40,329 bases of DNA, from NCBI GenBank assembly GCA_052389895.1, contig JBQTHM010000043.1, positions 1 to 40,329 of the forward strand, written 5' to 3'. The first letter of the stretch is position 1; every line of letters begins with the position of its first letter. The notes below the pieces were generated by a model that made no database searches, was not told the DNA's origin, and saw only the letters and a program-made list of their open reading frames with translations. The DNA comes from CAVVXX01 sp052389895. GTDB lineage: Bacteria > Pseudomonadota > Alphaproteobacteria > Micropepsales > Micropepsaceae. This document shows positions 22,464-31,263 of this stretch, one piece after another. The translations under genes and the position numbers were made by a program.

Positions 22464-24419
22464 ATGGTCTACGCCACGATCGTTCTTCTCCCGCTGCTGG
22501 GTTCGGCCATCGCAGGGTTGTTCGGGCGTTACATAGGCGCGCGTGCCAGCGAGCTGGTGACTACCGTTCTGCTTTTCATATCGGCGGCGCTTTCCTGTTT
22601 TGCATTTTTCCGCGTGGCGCTGCAGGGCCACACGGAGACCGTTGTTCTCGTCAACTGGATCACCTCCGGTGATTTCAAGATCGATTGGGCAGTTCAAGTG
22701 GATACGCTCAGCGCCGTGATGCTGGTGGTGGTCACGGGCGTGTCCGCGCTCGTCCATCTCTACTCCATCGGCTACATGCGCGACGACGAGGGGCGCCCGC
22801 GCTTCTTTTCGTATTTGTCGCTGTTCACCTTTGCCATGCTCACGCTCGTAACGTCGAACAACTTCCTGCAAATGTATTTTGGCTGGGAAGGCGTGGGTCT
22901 TGCGTCCTATCTGCTGATCGGGTTCTGGTACAAACGGCCCTCGGCCAACGCCGCGGCGATAAAGGCCTTCGTCGTCAACCGCGTAGGCGATTTCGGCTTT
23001 GCGCTGGGTATCTTCGGAATCTTCTACGTCTTCGGCACGTTGGACCTCGATGCCGTCTTTAGCGCGGCGCCTGCCATGGCCGGCAAGTCCTTTACCTTCG
23101 CCGGGTATCAATTCGACATTCTTACGACGTTGTGCCTGCTTCTGTTCCTGGGCGCGATGGGCAAGTCGGCCCAGCTTTTTCTGCACACCTGGCTTCCCGA
23201 TGCGATGGAAGGCCCTACGCCGGTTTCTGCGCTGATACACGCCGCCACCATGGTAACGGCCGGTGTGTTTCTTGTTTGCCGTACCTCGCCGATGTTCGAA
23301 TACGCGCCCGCGGCGCTCGACTTCGTCACGTTTATCGGCGCGTCTACGGCTTTTGTCACCGCTTCGATCGGTCTTTTCCAGAACGATATCAAACGCGTCA
23401 TTGCGTATTCGACGTGCTCCCAGCTCGGCTACATGTTCTTTGCCGCCGGGGTGTCCGCCTACGGCGCGGGCATGTTCCACCTGTTCACGCACGCCTTCTT
23501 CAAGGCGTTGCTGTTTCTCGGCGCGGGCTCGGTGATCATCGCGCTGCACCACGAACAAGACATGCGAAAGATGGGCGGGCTTGCGAAGCAGATGCCGCTC
23601 ACCTGGCTCATGATGCTGATCGGCACGGTGTCGCTGACGGGGCTCGGCTTTCCCGTATTCGACATCGGCGCGGCGGGTTTCTATTCCAAGGACATCATCG
23701 TCGAATCCGCCTATGCCGCGCGCACGGGCATGGGCAATTACGCTTTTGCGCTCGGCGTGTTCTCGGCAGTCATGACGTCATTCTACTCATGGCGCCTTAT
23801 GTTCATGACATTCCACGGCAGGTTTAAGGGCGATCCGCACGCGCTCGGTCACATCCGCGAATCTCCCGTCGTCATCATTGCGCCCCTAATGGTACTCGCG
23901 GTGGGCGCGCTTTTCGCCGGCGTGGCGTTCCAGGACATGTTCGTGGGCGAGATGCAAAATCAGTTCTGGCGAAACTCGCTGACCGTTCTTCCGGAACACA
24001 CCGCACTGGCCGACGCGCATCATGCGCCCGAATGGGTAGCCTTTGCGCCCACCATCGCTGCGCTGATCGGCTTGGCGATCGCGTATTACTACTACATCAT
24101 GCATCCCGAGCTGCCACCTATGATGGCCGAGAGGCGGGGGCTGCTCTATCTGTTCCTCTACAACAAATGGTATTTCGACGAATTGTACGATGCCCTGTTC
24201 GTCCGTCCCGCGCTGGCGCTCGGCCGCATGCTGTGGAAGGACGGCGACGGGAAACTTATTGACGGGCTGGGTCCCGATGGCGTCGCTGCGCGCATCGCCG
24301 ACGCCACACGCGGCGCCGTAACGCTGCAATCGGGATATGTGTACCATTACGCCTTTGCAATGCTCGTGGGCGTGGCCGCGCTCGTCACCTGGTTTCTGGT
24401 TGCGGGTAGCACGCCGTGA
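22464..24419 (+). CDS. nuoL: NADH-quinone oxidoreductase subunit L
   Basis: The largest antiporter-like proton-pumping subunit, at the far end of the membrane arm. The 651-residue product carries FGWEGVGLASYLLIGFWYKR with the key Glu, the helix with KAFVVNRVGDFGF, and the broken helix region LGAMGKSAQLFLHTWLPDAM-EGPTPVSALIHAATMVTAGV. The long C-terminal part (after about 500) corresponds to the lateral helix and last transmembrane segment. It overlaps nuoM by four bases (GTGA). Confidence 0.97.
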   Translation: MVYATIVLLPLLGSAIAGLFGRYIGARASELVTTVLLFISAALSCFAFFRVALQGHTETVVLVNWITSGDFKIDWAVQVDTLSAVMLVVVTGVSALVHLYSIGYMRDDEGRPRFFSYLSLFTFAMLTLVTSNNFLQMYFGWEGVGLASYLLIGFWYKRPSANAAAIKAFVVNRVGDFGFALGIFGIFYVFGTLDLDAVFSAAPAMAGKSFTFAGYQFDILTTLCLLLFLGAMGKSAQLFLHTWLPDAMEGPTPVSALIHAATMVTAGVFLVCRTSPMFEYAPAALDFVTFIGASTAFVTASIGLFQNDIKRVIAYSTCSQLGYMFFAAGVSAYGAGMFHLFTHAFFKALLFLGAGSVIIALHHEQDMRKMGGLAKQMPLTWLMMLIGTVSLTGLGFPVFDIGAAGFYSKDIIVESAYAARTGMGNYAFALGVFSAVMTSFYSWRLMFMTFHGRFKGDPHALGHIRESPVVIIAPLMVLAVGALFAGVAFQDMFVGEMQNQFWRNSLTVLPEHTALADAHHAPEWVAFAPTIAALIGLAIAYYYYIMHPELPPMMAERRGLLYLFLYNKWYFDELYDALFVRPALALGRMLWKDGDGKLIDGLGPDGVAARIADATRGAVTLQSGYVYHYAFAMLVGVAALVTWFLVAGSTP

Positions 24420-25906
24420 CAGGTTTTCCGCTTCTCTCGACGATAACGTTTCTACCGCTCGCCGGTGTCCTGGCAATTCTGGTGCCGGGTGGGGGCAACG
24501 ACGGCGCGCGAAACGGCATTCGCTGGATCGCCCTTCTCACAACGACTGCGGTCTTCGCGCTAACGCTCTACATGTGGGCGCAATTCGACGGCAGCACCGC
24601 TGATTTCCAGTTTGTCGAAGAATACGCGTGGCTGGGCGGCGGCATCACCTACAAGATGGGCGTAGACGGCATATCGATGCTGTTCATGGTGCTCACGGCC
24701 GTCCTCATGCTCGTCTCCATTCTGAGCAGCTGGGAAATCAAGATGCGCCTGCGCGATTACATGATCGCGTTCCTCGTGCTCGAAACGCTGATGATGGGCG
24801 TGTTCTCGTCGCTCGACCTGGTTCTGTTCTATCTTTTTTTTGAGGGTGGGCTCATTCCGATGTTCCTGATCATCGGCGTGTGGGGCGGCCCGCAGCGCAT
24901 CTACGCGACGTTCAAGTTCGTGCTCTACACGTTGCTGGGTTCGGTTCTGATGCTGGTCGCCATCATGGCCATGTATCTGCACTCCGGAACGACCGACATC
25001 GCAACCCTTTACAACCACTCCAATTTTCCGGCGTCGATGCAGACTTGGCTTTGGCTCGCGTTCTTTGCGTCTTTCGCGGTGAAGCTGCCGATGTGGCCGG
25101 TTCATACCTGGCTGCCGGACGCCCATGTCGAGGCGCCAACGGCGGGGTCGGTCATTCTTGCCGGTATTCTGCTGAAGATGGGCGGTTACGGATTTCTGCG
25201 CTTCTCCGTGCCCATGTTTCCCGACGCGAGCGAAATGTTCGCGCCGCTGATCTTCACGCTATCGCTGATCGCGATCGTCTACACCTCCTTCGTCGCGCTC
25301 GCGCAGGAAGACATGAAAAAGCTGATTGCCTATTCCTCCGTAGCCCATATGGGCTACGTCACGCTGGGCATCTTCACGTTCACGCATCTCGGCATGGAAG
25401 GCGCTATATTCCAGATGCTGAGCCATGGCATAATTTCCGGCGCGCTGTTCCTTAGCGTTGGCGTGGTCTATGACCGCATGCACACGCGCATGATCGCGGA
25501 CTATGGCGGGTTGGTGAACCGCATGCCGGTCTACGCCGCGTGTTTCATGGTTTTCACACTTGCCAATGTCGGGCTACCGGGCACGAGCGGGTTTATCGGG
25601 GAGCTCTTGCCGCTGCTCGCGGCATTCCAAATTAATACGTGGCTCGCAATCATAGGCGCTACCGGTGCGATTCTTTCGGCTGCCTATGCGCTATGGCTGT
25701 ACCGCCGCGTCATTTTTGGTGTTCTGGAAAAGCCCAGTCTTCTGACGATTGCAGACCTGAGCCCGCGTGAGTTCCTGTTCATGGTTCCGCTCGTGGCGAC
25801 GACAATTGCAATGGGTGTGGCGCCCAATCCCGTGTTTAAGGTGACGAGCGCATCCGTTTCGCACCTTGTGGAAATTCACAAGACGGGTCTGGAGGCGCCA
25901 AAATGA
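24416..25906 (+). CDS. nuoM: NADH-quinone oxidoreductase subunit M
   Basis: Antiporter-like proton-pumping subunit. The 496-residue product has about fourteen transmembrane helices, FYLFFEGGLIPMFLIIGVWGG with the conserved Glu, ASFAVKLPMWPVHTWLPDAH-VEAPTAGSVILAGILLKMG with the broken helix and Lys, and the second Lys-containing helix region EDMKKLIAYSSVAHMGYVTLG. The start is GTG 24416, coupled to the nuoL stop. It overlaps nuoN by four bases. Confidence 0.97.
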   Translation: MTGFPLLSTITFLPLAGVLAILVPGGGNDGARNGIRWIALLTTTAVFALTLYMWAQFDGSTADFQFVEEYAWLGGGITYKMGVDGISMLFMVLTAVLMLVSILSSWEIKMRLRDYMIAFLVLETLMMGVFSSLDLVLFYLFFEGGLIPMFLIIGVWGGPQRIYATFKFVLYTLLGSVLMLVAIMAMYLHSGTTDIATLYNHSNFPASMQTWLWLAFFASFAVKLPMWPVHTWLPDAHVEAPTAGSVILAGILLKMGGYGFLRFSVPMFPDASEMFAPLIFTLSLIAIVYTSFVALAQEDMKKLIAYSSVAHMGYVTLGIFTFTHLGMEGAIFQMLSHGIISGALFLSVGVVYDRMHTRMIADYGGLVNRMPVYAACFMVFTLANVGLPGTSGFIGELLPLLAAFQINTWLAIIGATGAILSAAYALWLYRRVIFGVLEKPSLLTIADLSPREFLFMVPLVATTIAMGVAPNPVFKVTSASVSHLVEIHKTGLEAPK

Positions 25907-27345
25907 GCGCATTGCTTCCGGATCTGATCGTCATTTGGCCTGAAATTCTCATGGCGCTCGGCGGCATGGCACTGCTGATGATCGGTGTCGCCGACGGCGA
26001 TCGTTCGCAACGTACGCTTTCCTGGCTTTCCGTCGCGCTTCTGATCGCAGCGGGTTACTACGTGCTGATTGGCGCCGGCGCGACCGAGAGCGCGTTCCGC
26101 GGGGCATTCGAGTCCGACGATTTCACCCGTTTCGCCAAGCTGCTCGTACTTGGCGGGGCCGCGGTTGTCATTCTCATGTCCCAAGGTTTCGTTGTGCGAG
26201 AGAAGATCGCGCGCTTCGAGTTTCCCATCCTCATTGTTTTCGCCGTTCTTGGCATGATGATCATGGTTTCCTCCGGCGACTTCATTGCGCTCTATCTGGG
26301 AACAGAACTGCAAAGCCTCGCCTTATATGTTCTCGCCGCGTTTCACCGCGATAGCGTGCGCTCAACCGAAGCGGGCTTGAAATATTTCGTTCTCGGGGCG
26401 CTTTCCTCCGGCATGCTGCTGTACGGCATTTCGCTGATTTACGGCTTCAGCGGCAGCATTTCGTTCGACGCGGTGGCCGCCGTTGTGAAAGAGGGCGGCG
26501 TCTCCATCGGATTGATCTTCGGCCTCGTGTTCCTGGCGGCCGGGCTCGCCTTCAAGGTGTCGGCCGTGCCGTTCCACATGTGGACGCCGGACGTCTACGA
26601 AGGCTCGCCCACGCCGATCACCGCTTTCTTCACATCGGCGCCGAAGGTTGCAGCGATGGCGCTTTTCCTCCGTGCGCTGCTCGTGCCGTTCCCGGACGCA
26701 CTCCAGCAATGGCAACAGATAATCGTATTTATTTCCATATTGTCGATGGTTCTGGGTGCGATCGCGGCAATCGGGCAGAACAATTTCAAACGCCTGATGG
26801 CCTACAGCTCGATCGGCCACATGGGCTACACCCTGATCGGGCTTGCCGTCGGCACGCAGGCCGGCGTGCAAGGGGTGCTGATCTATCTCGCCATCTATAT
26901 TGTCACGACACTCGGCGTTTTCGCGTGTATTCTCGCCATGCGGCGCGGCCAGACCATGGTGGAGGACATTTACGAACTTGCGGGCCTTGCAGACACGCGC
27001 CCGGGATTTGCCTTCGCGCTTGCCATTCTTCTGGTCAGCCTTGCCGGCATTCCGCCGCTGGCCGGTTTCTTTGCGAAGTTCTATGTGTTTCTCGCCGCCG
27101 TCGATGCCGGCATGTATGCGCTCGCTGTAATCGGTGTCGTCGCAAGCGTAATCGCGGCGTATTACTACCTGCGCATCGTCAAGATCATGTACTTCGACGC
27201 ACCCGCGCCCGCCTTTGAGCGAAGCATGGGCCCCACGCTTGCCGCGGTGGTAACCGGGTCCACACTGTTTAACATATTCTTTGTTGCTGCGGCCGCGCCG
27301 ATGGTGGCGCTCGCCGCGTCCGCAGCCGGTGCATTGGTGCCGTGA
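25903..27345 (+). CDS. nuoN: NADH-quinone oxidoreductase subunit N
   Basis: Antiporter-like proton-pumping subunit nearest the peripheral arm. The 480-residue product shows LYLGTELQSLALYVLAAFHR with the key Glu, AGLAFKVSAVPFHMWTPDVY-EGSPTPITAFF, and NFKRLMAYSSIGHMGYTLIG. It ends the nuo set. Its stop overlaps the GTG of birA by four bases, so the operon probably continues into the cofactor and RNA-processing genes. Confidence 0.97.
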   Translation: MSALLPDLIVIWPEILMALGGMALLMIGVADGDRSQRTLSWLSVALLIAAGYYVLIGAGATESAFRGAFESDDFTRFAKLLVLGGAAVVILMSQGFVVREKIARFEFPILIVFAVLGMMIMVSSGDFIALYLGTELQSLALYVLAAFHRDSVRSTEAGLKYFVLGALSSGMLLYGISLIYGFSGSISFDAVAAVVKEGGVSIGLIFGLVFLAAGLAFKVSAVPFHMWTPDVYEGSPTPITAFFTSAPKVAAMALFLRALLVPFPDALQQWQQIIVFISILSMVLGAIAAIGQNNFKRLMAYSSIGHMGYTLIGLAVGTQAGVQGVLIYLAIYIVTTLGVFACILAMRRGQTMVEDIYELAGLADTRPGFAFALAILLVSLAGIPPLAGFFAKFYVFLAAVDAGMYALAVIGVVASVIAAYYYLRIVKIMYFDAPAPAFERSMGPTLAAVVTGSTLFNIFFVAAAAPMVALAASAAGALVP

Positions 27346-28070
27346 AGACCGAAGTACGCTGGCACGAACGCATCGATTCCACGAATGAGGAAGCCAAGCG
27401 CCTTGCCGAGTCGGGCGAGCAGGGGCCCCTCTGGATTGCAGCACACGAGCAGACCGCAGGCCGCGGCCGCCGCGGGCGTGTCTGGATTTCGCGGCCCGGT
27501 AATTTGTTTGCTTCGGTGCTTTTGCGTCCCGCCCGTCCGCCCGATGAGTGTGCGCAACTGAGTTTCGCTGCCGCGCTGGCTGCTGGAGAAACGGTCGCCG
27601 CATACGTCCCCGATGCGCGCACGACGTTGAAGTGGCCGAACGACGTGTTGCTCGACGGGCGCAAGATTGCAGGCGTGCTGCTGGAATCGCAGCGCCGCGC
27701 GCAATCGGGCCCCGTGGACTGGCTCGTTGCCGGCACCGGGATCAATCTCGTGCATTTTCCAAGCGACGCGGAGTTTCCAGCGACGGCGCTGTCCGCGCAC
27801 GTTGATGCGCCGGAACCGGAGGATGCGCTCGGGCGCCTCGCCGCCAATTGGACGAAATGGTATGAGACCTGGATGAGCACAGGTTTTGCGCCGGTGCGGG
27901 ACGCTTGGCTTGCGCGTGCCGAGGGGCTGGGCGGGCGCATCAGAGCGCGGCTCGCCACCCGCGAATTAGATGGCAGATTCGAGGGGCTGGCCGACGACGG
28001 TGCGCTGCTCCTGCGCGGGGCCAACGGCCTGTCGCGCATCAGCGCGGGCGAAGTGTTTTTCCGGGATTAG
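27342..28070 (+). CDS. birA: Biotin--[acetyl-CoA-carboxylase] ligase
   Basis: Attaches biotin to the carrier domain of biotin-dependent carboxylases. The 242-residue product contains the biotinyl-AMP loop GRGRRGRVWIS, the catalytic region KWPNDVLLDGRKIAGVLLES and GTGINL, plus a small C-terminal domain. There is no N-terminal helix-turn-helix, so it is a monofunctional ligase that does not repress biotin genes. The start is GTG 27342, coupled to nuoN. Its place after nuoN is usual in alphaproteobacteria. Confidence 0.95.
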   Translation: MKTEVRWHERIDSTNEEAKRLAESGEQGPLWIAAHEQTAGRGRRGRVWISRPGNLFASVLLRPARPPDECAQLSFAAALAAGETVAAYVPDARTTLKWPNDVLLDGRKIAGVLLESQRRAQSGPVDWLVAGTGINLVHFPSDAEFPATALSAHVDAPEPEDALGRLAANWTKWYETWMSTGFAPVRDAWLARAEGLGGRIRARLATRELDGRFEGLADDGALLLRGANGLSRISAGEVFFRD

Positions 28071-28073
28071 CGC

Positions 28074-28841
28074 ATGCTGCTCGCTATTGACGCCGGTAAC
28101 TCCAATATCGTGTTCGCCGTCTGCGAAAAGGGCAACGTGCGCGCGCAATGGCGCGCGACGACAAAGCCCGCGCGCACGGCGGACGAGCATGCGGTCTGGC
28201 TGGCGGAACTTCTCACGCTTCAAAAACTGTCCTTCAAGGATTTGAACCAAGCGATCATCGCAACGGTCGTGCCTGCCGCACTGTTCGATCTTCGCACCAT
28301 GTGCCGCAAATACCTGAATTGCGATCCGCTTGTAGTCGGCGACTCGAACGTCCGGCTCGGGCTGAGTGTAAAGGTGGACAGGCCCGATGCCGTCGGCTCC
28401 GACAGGCTCATCAACGCGGTGGCCGCGCACGAGAGATACAAGGGCGCACTTATAGTCGTGGATTTTGGGACGGCGACAACCTTCGACGTCGTAAGCGAAG
28501 CAGGTGACTACGAGGGCGGCGTAATTGCGCCCGGCGTAAACCTTTCGGCCGAAGCGTTACACCAGGCGGCGGCCATGCTCCCGCGTGTGGCCGTTGCGCG
28601 CACCGAACACGTAATCGGCAAGGACACGGTGCCGGCGATGCAGTCCGGTATCTACTGGGGCTATGTTTCGATGATCGAAGGCCTAGTGGAGCGCATCAAG
28701 AAGGAGTACGGCCAATCCATGTCGGTGATCGCAACAGGCGGGCTTGCCAATCTGTTCCAGAAGCAGATCGCCAGCATCGATCAGGTCGATCCGGACCTCA
28801 CGATCCGCGGCCTTATGCTGGTTCACGCGCGCAATTCATGA
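28074..28841 (+). CDS. coaX: Type III pantothenate kinase
   Basis: First step of coenzyme A synthesis, phosphorylation of pantothenate, by the ASKHA-fold, feedback-insensitive enzyme. The 255-residue product has the phosphate-binding motif LLAIDAGNSNIVFAV, the pantothenate and metal region PDAVGSDRLINAVAA, LIVVDFGTATTFDVV, and GGVIAPGVNLSAEAL. It starts three bases after birA and overlaps rnj by four bases (ATGA). Confidence 0.96.
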   Translation: MLLAIDAGNSNIVFAVCEKGNVRAQWRATTKPARTADEHAVWLAELLTLQKLSFKDLNQAIIATVVPAALFDLRTMCRKYLNCDPLVVGDSNVRLGLSVKVDRPDAVGSDRLINAVAAHERYKGALIVVDFGTATTFDVVSEAGDYEGGVIAPGVNLSAEALHQAAAMLPRVAVARTEHVIGKDTVPAMQSGIYWGYVSMIEGLVERIKKEYGQSMSVIATGGLANLFQKQIASIDQVDPDLTIRGLMLVHARNS

Positions 28842-30490
28842 CGATTTCTTCCGGTAAGGATGCCGAACTCGTTTTCCTGCCGCTGGGCGGCGCAGGCGAA
28901 ATCGGAATGAACCTCAATTGCTACGGATTTGGCCCGTCCGATGCGCGCAAATGGATTGTGGTGGATTGCGGGATTTTTTTCGGGCGCGAGGCCGACACCC
29001 CTGGCGTCGAAATAATTTTGCCCGACATTCGTTTCCTAATCGAGAACCGCGCAGATTTGCTCGGTATCGTTCTTACGCACGCGCACGAGGACCATCTCGG
29101 CGCGATCCCCTATTTGTGGCCGCACTTGAAGTGCCCGGTTTATGCGACGCCGTTCACGGCGCGCGTGCTGCAAGCCAAGCTTGAGGAACGCGCGATCGAA
29201 TCGCAAGTAAAACTGGGCATTGTTCCGCTCGGCGGTTCGATTACGCTTGGGCCGTTCGACATTTCTCTCGTCACGATCACGCATTCGATACCCGAACCGA
29301 ACGTTGTGATTGTCCGCACGCCCTTGGGGACCGTGGTTCACACGGGCGACTGGAAGCTGGATCCCGATCCCCTGATCGGCGAAACGACAAACGAAGCCGA
29401 ACTGAGGCGGCTGGGCGACGAGGGCGTACTTGCACTCGTATGCGACTCCACCAACGCGCTCGTAGCCGGCGAAACCGGATCCGAAGCTGACGTGCGCAAG
29501 TCGCTGCACAATCTGATCGGCACGCTGAAGGGTCGCGTAGCGGTAACGGCGTTCGCATCGAACTTGGCGCGGCTGGAGGCCATCGCGCAATCCGGCAGAG
29601 TGCATGGGCGGGAAATCGTGCTCGTTGGCCGCTCTATGCGGAACATGGTCGCCGCCGCGCGAGACACGGGTTATCTGAAGCGCTTTCCATCAACCTTAGA
29701 GGAAGAGGAATCCACACGCCTGCCGCCGGAACAGGTGCTTTACCTGGTTGCTGGCAGCCAGGGTGAGCCGCGCGGGGCGCTTTCGCGGATTGCCGCGGGA
29801 GAACACCCGATTGTCGCGCTCGGGCCGGGCGACGCGGTGATTTTTTCCTCCCGTATCATTCCCGGAAACGAGCTCCCCATTTTCGCGCTCCACAATCGGC
29901 TGGCCGCGCGCGGAGTTGAGGTGCTCACCGAACAGGACCACTTTGTGCACGTTTCCGGCCACCCTGCGAAGGAGGACCTTGCCCAGATGTACGCCTGGGT
30001 CCGGCCGCGCATTGCGGTGCCCGTTCACGGCGAACTGCGCCACATGAGCGAGCACGCGCGCTTTGCACGCTTACTCGGGGTCGCCGAAACGATCATTGCG
30101 CCGAACGGCAACATGGTGCGGCTTGCGCCTGGTGCACCCGCCATCCTAGATGAAGCGCCTTCGGGCAGACTTCATCTGGACGGCCAAATTCTCGTGTCCG
30201 AAGGCGATGGCTTTGCCGATGCGCGGCGTTCGCTCGGTTTTGCGGGGTTTGTTGGAATCACTATCGTACTCGATCATCGGGGACGGATCGCCGCCGAACC
30301 GGCGCTCCATATCGTCGGCATTCCGGAACAAGTGCAGGACGCCGTCAGCGTGGCAGTGAACCGCGCATTGCGGGGGCGCAACCGCGGCATCGAGGCACTC
30401 AGAGAAGAAGTCAGGCGCGCCGCCCGTCGCGCGGCACAAGAGGTCTGGGGCAAGAAGCCCGTCGTGCGCGTCGAGACGGTAGAAGTCTGA
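28838..30490 (+). CDS. rnj: Ribonuclease J
   Basis: Metallo-beta-lactamase/beta-CASP nuclease with endo- and 5'-3' exoribonuclease activity in rRNA maturation and mRNA decay. The 550-residue product shows the zinc motif HAHEDHLGA (about residues 81-89), HSIPEPN, VHTGDWKLD, the beta-CASP part with VAVTAFASNLARL, and VHVSGHPAKEDL. A C-terminal domain of about 100 residues follows. Length and gene position match alphaproteobacterial RNase J. It is translationally coupled to coaX. The gap to mce is 55 bases. Confidence 0.95.
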   Translation: MTISSGKDAELVFLPLGGAGEIGMNLNCYGFGPSDARKWIVVDCGIFFGREADTPGVEIILPDIRFLIENRADLLGIVLTHAHEDHLGAIPYLWPHLKCPVYATPFTARVLQAKLEERAIESQVKLGIVPLGGSITLGPFDISLVTITHSIPEPNVVIVRTPLGTVVHTGDWKLDPDPLIGETTNEAELRRLGDEGVLALVCDSTNALVAGETGSEADVRKSLHNLIGTLKGRVAVTAFASNLARLEAIAQSGRVHGREIVLVGRSMRNMVAAARDTGYLKRFPSTLEEEESTRLPPEQVLYLVAGSQGEPRGALSRIAAGEHPIVALGPGDAVIFSSRIIPGNELPIFALHNRLAARGVEVLTEQDHFVHVSGHPAKEDLAQMYAWVRPRIAVPVHGELRHMSEHARFARLLGVAETIIAPNGNMVRLAPGAPAILDEAPSGRLHLDGQILVSEGDGFADARRSLGFAGFVGITIVLDHRGRIAAEPALHIVGIPEQVQDAVSVAVNRALRGRNRGIEALREEVRRAARRAAQEVWGKKPVVRVETVEV

Positions 30491-30545
30491 GTCTTGGCCG
30501 GTTGGTTCCGGCCGTGACACAATACGGCGAAATTGGAGAGCACGA

Positions 30546-30950
30546 ATGATCGGACGTTTGAACCACGTTGCGATTGCGACGAGAGACGTCAAAGCCGCAG
30601 CGAGAATCTATAGCGACACGTTGGGCGCAAAAGTCTCCGCGCCCGTCCCACTGCCGGAACACGGCGTGACGACGGTGTTCGTGGAATTGCCGAATACGAA
30701 AATCGAATTGCTCGAGCCGTTAGGCGATGACTCACCGATTGCGAAATTCCTGGAACGTAACCCGGCTGGGGGAATCCACCACCTTTGCTACGAAGTGGAG
30801 GATATTCATGCGGCGGCCAAGCGTATGCGCGAGCGGGGCGCCACGGTGCTTGGATCCGGCGAGCCGAGAATCGGCGCGCACGGAAAGCCCGTGATTTTTC
30901 TTCGCCCTAGGGATTTCGTGGGAACGCTTATCGAACTGGAACAGGCGTGA
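30546..30950 (+). CDS. mce: Methylmalonyl-CoA epimerase
   Basis: Interconverts the (R) and (S) forms of methylmalonyl-CoA in propionyl-CoA breakdown. It belongs to the glyoxalase/VOC fold. The 134-residue product starts IGRLNHVAIATRDVKAAARI, where His is the first metal ligand. It contains GVTTVFVELPNTKIELLEPL (Glu ligand), PAGGIHHLCYEVEDI (His) and the last Glu in GTLIELEQ. ATG 30546 has GGAGAG seven bases upstream. It overlaps the next gene. Confidence 0.94.
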   Translation: MIGRLNHVAIATRDVKAAARIYSDTLGAKVSAPVPLPEHGVTTVFVELPNTKIELLEPLGDDSPIAKFLERNPAGGIHHLCYEVEDIHAAAKRMRERGATVLGSGEPRIGAHGKPVIFLRPRDFVGTLIELEQA

Positions 30951-31186
30951 TGGGTTGGACGCTCGGCCTGGCGGCGTATTTTATCATCTGGTGGATTACG
31001 CTTTTCGCGGTGCTCCCCTTCGGCGTACGCAGTCAGCATGAATCGGGCGAGGTCGTGCCGGGCTCCGAGGCCGGTGCGCCGTCGAAGCCGCAGCTGCTGA
31101 AAAAAGCGATCGTGAATTCGATTGTGGCAGCCATCGTTTGGCTGATTGTGGACCTGGCCTATATACATTTTTACCTTCGCGGCTAA
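30950..31186 (+). CDS. DUF1467 family small membrane protein
   Basis: A 78-residue protein of unknown function with two transmembrane helices (about 3-22 and 55-75) and a short hydrophilic loop containing GVRSQHESGEVVPGSE. The opening WTLGLAAYFIIWWITLFAVLPFGVRSQ is the DUF1467 signature, a family that sits between mce and proS in many alphaproteobacteria. ATG 30950 overlaps the mce stop by one base; a GTG at 30947 would add one residue. Confidence 0.9.
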   Translation: MGWTLGLAAYFIIWWITLFAVLPFGVRSQHESGEVVPGSEAGAPSKPQLLKKAIVNSIVAAIVWLIVDLAYIHFYLRG

Positions 31187-31263
31187 GCATTTCCGCAGGC
31201 AATCTTTTTCTTGACATGTGCGTTTACAGGCCGGAGCCTGATGGACGGGCGGAGGGTATTACT

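Noticed and set aside
22443..23558. 371-codon open frame opposite nuoL
   Set aside because: Arg/His/Glu-rich mirror of membrane protein codons, no start context or family.
31211..31239. TTGACA at 31211 as promoter of the secreted protein gene
   Set aside because: The -35 is perfect but the sequence 17 bases on (GAGCCT) does not resemble a -10, so I did not list it as a site.
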